From contig NZ_JAMXFJ010000008.1 in assembly GCF_025460805.1 (NCBI RefSeq), forward strand, positions 79,728 to 143,727: a stretch of 64,000 nt of DNA, read 5' to 3'. A program made the position numbers and the translations under genes. This document shows, piece after piece, positions 12,110 through 19,211 of this stretch. The notes under the pieces are model-generated. The model ran no database searches. It saw nothing but the letters and a program-made list of their open reading frames with translations, and was not told the origin of the DNA. Each line of letters opens with the position of its first letter. Positions within the stretch are counted from its first letter, which is position 1. This DNA comes from Microvirga sesbaniae (lineage in GTDB: Bacteria > Pseudomonadota > Alphaproteobacteria > Rhizobiales > Beijerinckiaceae).

Positions 12110-13489
12110 TCAGACGGTGAAGCCGAAGTCGAAGTCGCCGAAGTCGAACGTGAAGGCCAGGCTGGCATCCTGCGTGGCATCCATCGTCTGGTCGAGATCG
12201 ACCGTCACCGCCTGGTCCTGGGTGGAGGTGGCGTCGGAGTCGTTGTTCTGGCCGAAGTCGAAGTCGCCGATATCCTGATCGGAGGCCGCGGTTCCGCCAC
12301 CGCCCTGCTCCACGCTGGCCCCGGCATTGCCGCTGGCGGTGGAGTCGATGTCGGACATGACGTCGTTGTCGGAGTGCGCCCCGGCATTTCCGCCGGCCGT
12401 GCCGCCATCGGCGCTCGCATTGCCGCCGGCCGCATAGCCGCCGACTGTGTTGCCGCCGGCCGTGTCACCGCCCGTGGCCGCACCGGAAGCGGAGTCGCCA
12501 CCGGTCGTGTCGCCGTTCGTCGCTGTGCCGGCACCGCCGGCGCCGCCCGTGGCAGCGCCACCCGTACCGTCGCCACCCGTGGCGGCGCCGGTGGTTGCTC
12601 CACCGCTGGTGCCGTCACCGCCGGCGGAGTCGCCGCTGGTGCCGTCGCCACCATAGCCCGCACCGCCGGTGCCTGTGCCCGAGGTGCCGTCGCCGCTGGC
12701 GCTGGTGCCGGAGCCGCCATCGCCACCATAGCCACCTTCACCATAGCCGCCTTCACCGTAGCCGCCGGTTCCAGCACCACCGTAGCCGCCAGATCCAGCG
12801 CCACCGGCTCCGCCTGTGCCGTCACCGCCCTCGCCGTAGCCGCCTGTTCCATCTCCCCCGGCGCCACCAGCGCCACCGGTCGCCGCGGAGGCGCCCGTCG
12901 TCACGTCGCCGGAGTACCCGTCGCCGCCGGGGCCGTTGCCGCCCGATGCATCGCCGCTGTACGAGTCGCCACCCTCGGCATAGCCGGTGGATGCGTCGCC
13001 GGAATAGATCGGTCCGCTCGTGCCGTCGCCACCTGTCGCGGCGCCGCCTGCACCGCCGGCCGCGCCCGCAGTGCTCCCGTATGTATCGCCGGACGCAGAA
13101 TCGCCGCTGTAGGTCGGTCCGCCGTAAGTGTCTCCACCCGTGGCCGCCCCGCCGGTTGGATCGCCCGCCGTCGCGGTGCCGCCATAGGCGTCGTTATCGG
13201 TGGTGGCGGTCGAATCACCGCCGGAGCTTACGGTCGAGTCGACGTCAGAGTCGTTGTCCGTGCTGACATCCGTGTCAGCCGTGTTGTTGGCGCTGGCATC
13301 ATTGTAGGCCAGCTGCACCGGGGTGTAATCGACCGCGCCGTCGTTGTCGTTGTCTTGCTCGATGTCCGAGGTCTGACTGGTATCCGTGTCGGTGTGCTGC
13401 CTCTGCAGTTGATCGAGGGTGTTGTTCAACTCGACGTCGAGATCGAAATCGAACCCGAATCCGCTGAGCAGGTCTGATAGGTCTGCCAT
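12110..13489 (-). CDS. Gly/Asp-rich low-complexity protein, probable type I secretion substrate
   Basis: The 459-residue protein has three zones. Residues 1-100 are acidic, with an aromatic-Asp opening (GFGFDFDLDVELNN) and many D-N/D-T pairs. Residues about 100-370 are an irregular array of short Gly-rich units such as GGDGTSG, GGYGEGG, GGAGGAG and YSGD. Residues about 370-459 return to acidic sequence with TQDQAV and TQDASL units and end FDFGDFDFGFTV. The array lacks regular RTX nonapeptides. There is no N-terminal signal peptide, and the exporter and adaptor genes follow on the same strand, so export through its own C-terminus is likely. GAGGAGCG precedes the ATG at 13489. I recognise no named family; a surface or matrix role is a guess. 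Confidence 0.75.
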   Translation of the reverse strand: MADLSDLLSGFGFDFDLDVELNNTLDQLQRQHTDTDTSQTSDIEQDNDNDGAVDYTPVQLAYNDASANNTADTDVSTDNDSDVDSTVSSGGDSTATTDNDAYGGTATAGDPTGGAATGGDTYGGPTYSGDSASGDTYGSTAGAAGGAGGAATGGDGTSGPIYSGDASTGYAEGGDSYSGDASGGNGPGGDGYSGDVTTGASAATGGAGGAGGDGTGGYGEGGDGTGGAGGAGSGGYGGAGTGGYGEGGYGEGGYGGDGGSGTSASGDGTSGTGTGGAGYGGDGTSGDSAGGDGTSGGATTGAATGGDGTGGAATGGAGGAGTATNGDTTGGDSASGAATGGDTAGGNTVGGYAAGGNASADGGTAGGNAGAHSDNDVMSDIDSTASGNAGASVEQGGGGTAASDQDIGDFDFGQNNDSDATSTQDQAVTVDLDQTMDATQDASLAFTFDFGDFDFGFTV

Positions 13490-14279
13490 TCTCGCGCTCC
13501 TCACGTGGTTGCCGCCGCCTCGTGGAGTTGCAAGGCGGTTTGGCAGAGAGTCCTGCATGCGCGGCATGAGAGAAAGTTGCCGATTTGCATGCCGCAGAAT
13601 GGGTGAGGAGAAGGACCCGGTCGCCCATTCGGGTGACGCGCCTTCTTTCACATGCAGTGGAGCACCTGCCGGATCAGCCGAACCGGTAGGTCATTTCATG
13701 AGGTACCCCTTAAGGGACATCTGCGTCTCGGATCGGCTAAGACGATGATTCACCTGCGCAAAACATCGCTTTCAGCACTCCATTGAGGCGGACCGTCGGA
13801 CGTACTGCTAATTTGTCTCCGGTCCCATGCCGGTCAATTGATCCGTGTGAATGCCGAACCAGTTGGATGATGGGAAAGCTTCCTTTCTCATCATGCCGGG
13901 GAGGCGCCTGTGACAATTGACCTATTCACGGCGGCCTTGGGGTTGTCCGGCCTGAGAGAGTGCGAGCAATAGTCTCGGCTGACGCTTCAAGGCATCATCA
14001 AATTGAAGCCGAGCCTGGCAGTTCGATTACTAGAAACTGGCATGAAAAACGGTTAAAATAGGCGCGTGATTATTGTAGAACAGCCAGTGCGCGCCGTTTG
14101 CGTCTTGAGCGTCAGGTGCCGAGTTCCGCCGTTTGGACGATCAATGGCAGGATAGCCCTGTGAATAGTGCCTGCTTGGCCTTAGCGCCCCATCGTTGCGT
14201 AATATCAGTCGCCTTAGGGAACGCAAAAATTCTTGGGAACGCATTCAATGAGATTCGCCTCACATGAAGGAGGGTTGTG
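13490..14279. other. Long divergent regulatory gap, no gene seen
   Basis: This 790-base region separates the minus-strand secretion unit from the plus-strand LuxR gene. The part from about 13750 is visibly more AT-rich than its surroundings. It contains the palindrome CCCTTAAGGG (13707-13716), flanked so that TACCCCT at 13704-13710 resembles a NarL-family heptamer. No convincing open frame with a ribosome site was found. It must carry the promoters of both units. Confidence 0.5.
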
Positions 14280-15074
14280 ATGCATTTTTCGTATGCAGCG
14301 CCCGATGGTGACCCGAATGGTATGAGGCAGGAGGCTCTCGTCATCATCGATGATGAGCCGTTCTCGCAGGAATGTCTCGTCCACGCGATCGGCAGTGCGT
14401 TCCCACGCACCCCCGTCGTAGGATTTTCCTCGGTCAAAGAATTTTCTCATGCTGGCGAGTTGGCAGTCGGCTTGGTGCTGCTGAGGTCTCAGCAGCATTC
14501 ACTCTCGGGAAGCCAGCTGAACGATGAAACCAGAGACATCCTCCAGAACCGTCCGGACGTGCCGATCGTCATCCTCTCCATGTACATGAGGACGAAGGAT
14601 GTCCGGGACGCGATTGCCATGGGTGTACGCGGCATCATCCCGATGACCACTTCTTTCAAGGTCGCGGTCGCGGCCCTGCAGCTCGTGATGGTCGGAGGAA
14701 CTTACTTCCCTCGCTTCGCGAACGGAGACTTGCCTGTCGCCGCCGAAACCAAGGATGGGCACGGACTCCATCCGGAGGTGCCTACACGACTTGTCCTGCC
14801 GCATGCCGGTGAACGAAACTATTTCGAGATCGTGGAGCAACCCGGAGACGTGATCAAGACGGAGGCGAACGGGTCGGGGGTCATCTTCACGGCGCGGGAG
14901 CTGGACGTCCTGGAGGCTCTTCAGAAGGGATGGTCCAACAAATGGATTGCCCATTCGCTCAACATCTCTGAGAACACCATCAAAGTGCACATCCAGCGTA
15001 TCATGCGAAAGCTGCACGCCACCAACAGGACGGAGGCGGTCATCCGGCACCGTCAGCTCAATGGCTTGAGCTGA
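14280..15074 (+). CDS. LuxR/NarL-family regulator with degenerate receiver domain
   Basis: The 264-residue protein has an N-terminal receiver-like domain (about 18-140) and a C-terminal LuxR helix-turn-helix (about 202-262: FTARELDVLEALQKGWSN, then NISENTIKVHIQRIMRKL). The acidic pair at the first strand is present (IIDDEP). The strand that should end in the phosphorylated Asp reads GLVLLRSQQH, and the conserved Lys position reads GIIPMTT. Phosphorylation therefore looks impossible or unconventional. GAAGGAGGG lies just before the ATG at 14280. Its place between the two acidic repeat protein genes suggests it controls them; this is inferred from position. Confidence 0.85.
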   Translation: MHFSYAAPDGDPNGMRQEALVIIDDEPFSQECLVHAIGSAFPRTPVVGFSSVKEFSHAGELAVGLVLLRSQQHSLSGSQLNDETRDILQNRPDVPIVILSMYMRTKDVRDAIAMGVRGIIPMTTSFKVAVAALQLVMVGGTYFPRFANGDLPVAAETKDGHGLHPEVPTRLVLPHAGERNYFEIVEQPGDVIKTEANGSGVIFTARELDVLEALQKGWSNKWIAHSLNISENTIKVHIQRIMRKLHATNRTEAVIRHRQLNGLS

Positions 15075-15264
15075 GGCCCGTAATCCGATTTGGTGTCGTC
15101 CGTTCGAATGAGGCCGAGCCGGCCCGCTCTGCGTCCGAGCACCGGCCGAGCGATGTCCGATCGTCCAGGCAGGCGGGCCAAGGCGCCTGAATGGGTGACT
15201 GGCGCAGCGGGATACCGGGGCTCTACACTGTGTCTTCCTGAGTGGCCGCGCGAGGTCGATTCTG

Positions 15265-16452
15265 ATGCTGCCTCCCGACAAGGGAACCCGAAACCTGCTC
15301 CCGCTCCTGGCTGACAAGCAGGACGGAATCGTTCAGGTGGCCGAGGACGAGGGCAGCCCGGTCCGTCCGGTCTCGGATCCTGGGCCGTCGGCTCCCCATT
15401 CGTCCAATCCGACCAGCGATCCGGCGCCGGCCCGCGCCGATCCCGCCCATCAGCCCGCCACGTCGCCCTTTGGAACGGACCCGGCTCCGGCGGCACACGA
15501 TCCGGCCTCTCACGCGGTCTCGTCCTCGGGACCGAAGGGTTCGACGGATGCCATCGGCGGGCACATCCGGGACGGCATGCATATCGACGACAACGGCACC
15601 GGGTCGGGCCAATCTTCAGTCTTAGGGTCGTCCTTCGGCTCTCCCGCAGCAGCTCCTCATGCCGCGGGGAGCGTCCCGAGCGGCGCCTCCCATCGCATGC
15701 CGGGCGAGGCCGCAACCGACGAGGGGCAGAAGGATCCAGGGCATGCCCTGGAAGGCGGGGGCGTGCATGCGCCGTTGTCGGAGGCCGCAGCAGCACCTGC
15801 AACGCTCCCGGGAGCCGGTCTCCCATCGGATCCGTCGGTTCCGGCCGGCATCCCGATCGCCGTTCCCGACAGCGACGACATCCACATTGTCCAGACCGCC
15901 TTCGTGGATCAGGACGCGGACGTCCTGCTCAATGGCTGGATGGGTGAAAGCAAGATCCGCGTCTTCATGGACAACGACGCGGACATGACCCAGGACGCCG
16001 ACGTTCGGCTCGATGTCGACGACAACAACCGTGTTTTCCTGCGCCTCGACCAATCGATGACGATCGACCAGAACACCGAGATCGACCTCGACATCTACGA
16101 GGTCAAGGGCGTTCTCTATGTGGACCTGTATCTCAAGAACGAGGTCGATATCGTCCAGGATACGGAGCTCGACCTGATGATGGACGGCTGGCACGGCAAG
16201 AGCCAGTTCGTCGTCAACAATCATCTCGATATCAGGCAGGACGTCGACGTGGACGTGGATATCGACGACGAACTCGAGGAGAAGTTCGCGATCAAGGTCG
16301 CGATCGGTGTGAAACAGGCCGTCGACGTGGACCAGGACGCCGACATCGATGTCGGCTATGCCGATGGCGCGATCGGCATCGATGTCGATGCGGTACAGAC
16401 AGCGACGATCGACCAGGATACGACGCTCAGGATCGACTTTACCGTCGTCTAG
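15265..16452 (+). CDS. Acidic seven-repeat protein, candidate second type I substrate
   Basis: The 395-residue protein has a Pro/Ala/Ser-rich, probably disordered N-terminal half (1-200) and a repeat half (about 205-395). The repeat core, Q-[D/N]-x-[D/E/T]-[V/I/L], has its Gln at residues 216, 243, 269, 298, 325, 357 and 384, a spacing of 26-32. Alternating Asp and hydrophobic residues (as in DVDVDVDID) suggest beta-strands in a solenoid or similar fold. The protein ends LRIDFTVV: an acidic residue followed by hydrophobic residues, like the C-terminal tail of PrtD-type substrates. No signal peptide is visible. The Q-D unit and the tail resemble the end of the Gly/Asp-rich protein. I recognise no named family. 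Confidence 0.75.
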   Translation: MLPPDKGTRNLLPLLADKQDGIVQVAEDEGSPVRPVSDPGPSAPHSSNPTSDPAPARADPAHQPATSPFGTDPAPAAHDPASHAVSSSGPKGSTDAIGGHIRDGMHIDDNGTGSGQSSVLGSSFGSPAAAPHAAGSVPSGASHRMPGEAATDEGQKDPGHALEGGGVHAPLSEAAAAPATLPGAGLPSDPSVPAGIPIAVPDSDDIHIVQTAFVDQDADVLLNGWMGESKIRVFMDNDADMTQDADVRLDVDDNNRVFLRLDQSMTIDQNTEIDLDIYEVKGVLYVDLYLKNEVDIVQDTELDLMMDGWHGKSQFVVNNHLDIRQDVDVDVDIDDELEEKFAIKVAIGVKQAVDVDQDADIDVGYADGAIGIDVDAVQTATIDQDTTLRIDFTVV

Positions 16453-16844
16453 AGCATCGGACGATCGGGATGGCCGGCACGAGGCGGGTGATGACCGGCC
16501 GGCCTTCCGCCTGCGCATCACGCGGACGAAAGCGGGCCACGTGCGTGACCCTCCCCCGTCATCACCCGCTCACACCACCCTCCCGTCCCACCTCCACGTC
16601 ATTACCGGGCTTGTCCCGGTGATCCCGATCCGAGAGGCGCGGCGCTTCAACGGATCGGGATGGCCGGCACAAGGCCGGCCATGACGTGTGGAGGGTGTCA
16701 TCACCCGCTCTCACCATCCTCCCACGTCACCACCGGATTCGATCCCAACCTGGACCCGCTTTTCACGTCCGAGGCTCCCTCTCTTGACCGGCGCATCGGA
16801 AGAGGCGGACCCAGCGGGCCACGCCAGTGACCCGGACGGCCAGG
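16453..16844. repeat. Intergenic repeat cluster, no gene
   Basis: Two copies of an ATCGGGATGGCCGGCAC-type unit start near 16467 and 16656, and two copies of TCATCACCCGCTC lie near 16559 and 16698. A CATTACCGGGCTTGTCCCGG segment sits between them. From about 16770 the DNA matches the shared block CTCCCTCTCTTGACCGGCGC found near the window start. These are dispersed intergenic repeats of the genome; no coding sequence was seen. Confidence 0.7.
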
Positions 16845-17585
16845 TCATCCTTTGAGATGAAGATAGGCGGAGTCGAAGTCGCCGGCGGCTTGAAGGTCCT
16901 CCCAGTCGGGAATGTGAAGCGTGCCTCCGCGCAGGACGATCAGACCCTCGCTCCTCAGATCCTGAAGCACCCGATTGACATGGACCGTGGACAGTCCCAA
17001 GGCATCGCCGAGCTCATTCTGGGTGACTGGCAGGTCGTAGCCGTGCTCGCCGGCAAGTCCGACCGCCCTGAGGCGCATCTGCAGTTCGCACAAGAGGTGG
17101 GCGATGCGCTGATAAGCCGAACGGCGCCCGATTCCGATCATCCATGCGCGAAACATCGCCGCGTCGATGAGCGTGTCACGCCACAATACGGCCCCGAGGC
17201 CGGGATGCCGCTCCAGAAGGGCACGAAGGCTCTCGTGCGGGATCAAGGCGATGCTGCTCGTGGTGAGGGCCCCGATGCTGTTGTCCATCACCTTCAAGTG
17301 GAGACTCTGCAGATCGGGGATGTCGCCCGGAATATAGAAGCCCATGATCTGACGCTTGCCGTCCGAAAGGATCTTGTACCGGCAGATGAACCCGCTCAGG
17401 ACTAGGCAGCATTCCGACGTCCGGTCACCATCACGGACGATGTCGCTGTCCGCTTCGAAAATCCTGACATTCATCGGCAGGTCCAGGATGGCCCGCTTCT
17501 CCTCATCGGACAGATCCGCAATGCTGTCCAGCTTCCAGAGCAAAGGATTGAGACTGGCCTGTTTGTGCATGGCAAGGCTCATCAT
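16845..17585 (-). CDS. Crp/Fnr-family transcriptional regulator
   Basis: The 246-residue protein has a cyclic-nucleotide-binding-like beta-roll (about 20-130) and a C-terminal winged helix-turn-helix containing VTQNELGDALGLSTVHVNRV. There is no N-terminal Cys cluster of the Fnr type, so direct iron-sulfur oxygen sensing is unlikely. The beta-roll lacks an obvious phosphate-binding RSA motif, so cAMP binding is doubtful. GGAGGTG precedes the first ATG. The family is abundant in Hyphomicrobiales, often in stress and redox control. No clear target operon adjoins it. Confidence 0.85.
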   Translation of the reverse strand: MMSLAMHKQASLNPLLWKLDSIADLSDEEKRAILDLPMNVRIFEADSDIVRDGDRTSECCLVLSGFICRYKILSDGKRQIMGFYIPGDIPDLQSLHLKVMDNSIGALTTSSIALIPHESLRALLERHPGLGAVLWRDTLIDAAMFRAWMIGIGRRSAYQRIAHLLCELQMRLRAVGLAGEHGYDLPVTQNELGDALGLSTVHVNRVLQDLRSEGLIVLRGGTLHIPDWEDLQAAGDFDSAYLHLKG

Positions 17586-17670
17586 AGCACCTCCAGACCG
17601 TCTTTGCAGAGCGACATGGCCCAGTTCGGCGCGAGGGGCAGGTCCCTTTCGGGCACGATATGGCCGCCTC

Positions 17671-17961
17671 TCATTCCTTCATCGTGGCGTTTGGCTGAAC
17701 ATGGCTCGAAGGCAACGCTCCCTGCCGCGCCAGCTCGAGCAGAATCTCGTCCCGGTGGCCGTACCACGCCACCAGGGTCGCACGAAATGTTTGGAGCAGT
17801 TTCTCTGCTTCGCTCACGTCGTGGCCGTCCCGACGCAAGGTTTCGATCAGGACGATCTGGTCGGTCACTCGCCTTTCCCCATCGGCAATATCGCTCTCGG
17901 CCTTGGCGAGAGCCTCCTGTTCAGCTGAACGATCCAGCATGGCCACGCTCGCGTCGATCAT
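17671..17961 (-). CDS. Small charged helical protein of unknown function
   Basis: This 96-residue product is rich in Ala, Glu, Arg and Leu and is predicted by eye to be mainly helical, with heptad-like spacing between about residues 10 and 60. It has no membrane segment or known motif. It lies just upstream of the Crp/Fnr gene on the same strand, 85 bp away, and may be co-transcribed with it. The ribosome site is weak (GGGGAC). It could be a real small gene, judged from composition and context. Confidence 0.55.
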   Translation of the reverse strand: MIDASVAMLDRSAEQEALAKAESDIADGERRVTDQIVLIETLRRDGHDVSEAEKLLQTFRATLVAWYGHRDEILLELARQGALPSSHVQPNATMKE

Positions 17962-18098
17962 GGGGCGTCCCCGGTACCGACGCGGCTCCCAGGGCTTAAG
18001 TTCCCCACGGTACTGGAAAAATCCGCCCCCTCATCGCCCTTCTGGAACTCACGCTTCGACCGGATGTTCACCCTTTCAGAACAACCCGAGAGCCGTCC

Positions 18099-19127
18099 AT
18101 GAGCAATCGTGACATCATCGTGATCGGCGGATCTTCGGGAGCGACGGCCCCCCTCAAGACGATCCTGGGCGCGCTTCCCCCGGATCTGCCTGCGGCCGTG
18201 TTCATCGTGCTCCACATCCCGGCTCGGAGCATCGGCATCCTGTCGACGGTCGCATCGGCGGCCGGCCCTCTTCCGGTGCTTGCCGCCGCCGATGGCATGC
18301 CGATCACTCCCGGCCACGTCTACTTGGCCGTTGCGGATCATCACCTGCTCCTGACCCAGGGGCGCATCAAGCTGGGTCGGGGCCCGCGGGAGAACATGGC
18401 CCGCCCCGCCATCGATCCGCTGTTCCGCTCCGCTGCCGCCGCCTATGGCTCCCGGGTGATCGGGATCATCCTGAGCGGATTGCTCAATGACGGGGCCTCG
18501 GGTCTGGAGGCCGTGAAGCGCTGCGGCGGCGTCGCTATCGTGCAGGATCCGGCCGAGGCCGCCGCCGACGAGATGCCGAGGAGTGCCCTGGAGGCGACAT
18601 CGGTCGATCTGTCGGTTCCAAGCGTCCGGATCGGCGACGTGCTCTCCGATCTCGTCCGAGAGGCCGCCGGCCCAAGCCTGCCGGTTCCGCCGGAGATCCG
18701 GCTCGAGGTCGACATCGCGGCCGGGGAACGGGTCGACAGCGAAGTCATCGGCAAGTTCGCCGATCCTTCGGCGCTCACCTGCCCCTCCTGCAGCGGGGTG
18801 CTGTCCAAGGTGCGTGGAGGCAGGCCGCTCCGGTTCCGCTGCCAGGTCGGTCACGGCTTCACGGCCGACATGGTGGCGAAGGAGCAGGAAAATGCCGTGG
18901 ACGAAGCCCTGCGGGTCGCCCTGCGCATCATCGAGGAGCGGGCCGAGCTGGTCTCCCGCATGGCTGAGGATGGGCGCCGAAGCGGTCGCAAAGCGGTGGC
19001 CGATCTGTACGATGAGAGGGCTCTCGAATATCGCGGTTACGCTGATACCCTGCGCCAGGCCGTCCTCCAATCCATGACCCCCCTCGCGCCCCGCGTGGAC
19101 GAAGGCGGACAGGACACCCAGGAATAG
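18099..19127 (+). CDS. CheB-type methylesterase with C-terminal zinc-ribbon-like domain
   Basis: The 342-residue protein starts directly with a CheB catalytic domain (about 1-190) and has no receiver. The Ser-His-Asp triad is visible: GGSSGA, VLHIPA and SGLLNDGASG. A second part (about 220-260) has CPSC and later RCQVGHGF, which looks like a small zinc ribbon. A helical tail follows. With no chemoreceptor or CheA gene nearby, it probably works in a non-chemotaxis pathway with the CheB-CheR-kinase gene 84 bp downstream. Confidence 0.85.
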   Translation: MSNRDIIVIGGSSGATAPLKTILGALPPDLPAAVFIVLHIPARSIGILSTVASAAGPLPVLAAADGMPITPGHVYLAVADHHLLLTQGRIKLGRGPRENMARPAIDPLFRSAAAAYGSRVIGIILSGLLNDGASGLEAVKRCGGVAIVQDPAEAAADEMPRSALEATSVDLSVPSVRIGDVLSDLVREAAGPSLPVPPEIRLEVDIAAGERVDSEVIGKFADPSALTCPSCSGVLSKVRGGRPLRFRCQVGHGFTADMVAKEQENAVDEALRVALRIIEERAELVSRMAEDGRRSGRKAVADLYDERALEYRGYADTLRQAVLQSMTPLAPRVDEGGQDTQE

Positions 19128-19211
19128 GGTGCAGCAGCATGACGGAACTTTGAGAGGTGGTGCAATCCTTTATAGTATGGCAAACCCCTCCCGGAGCTGG
19201 GAATCGTCACC

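Noticed and set aside
12092-13477. A 461-residue plus-strand frame opposite the Gly/Asp-rich protein gene
   Set aside because: It is the shadow of the repeat array (Ala/Gly/Val/Arg codons). The minus frame has a ribosome site, operon context and a meaningful C-terminus.
12110-13489. RTX calcium-binding repeats in the Gly/Asp-rich protein
   Set aside because: GGDGTGG units look similar at first, but no regular nine-residue G-G-x-G-x-D-x-hydrophobic-x pattern is kept.
14053-14244. A 63-residue minus-strand frame in the divergent gap
   Set aside because: No ribosome site, no recognisable features, and it lies in AT-rich regulatory DNA.
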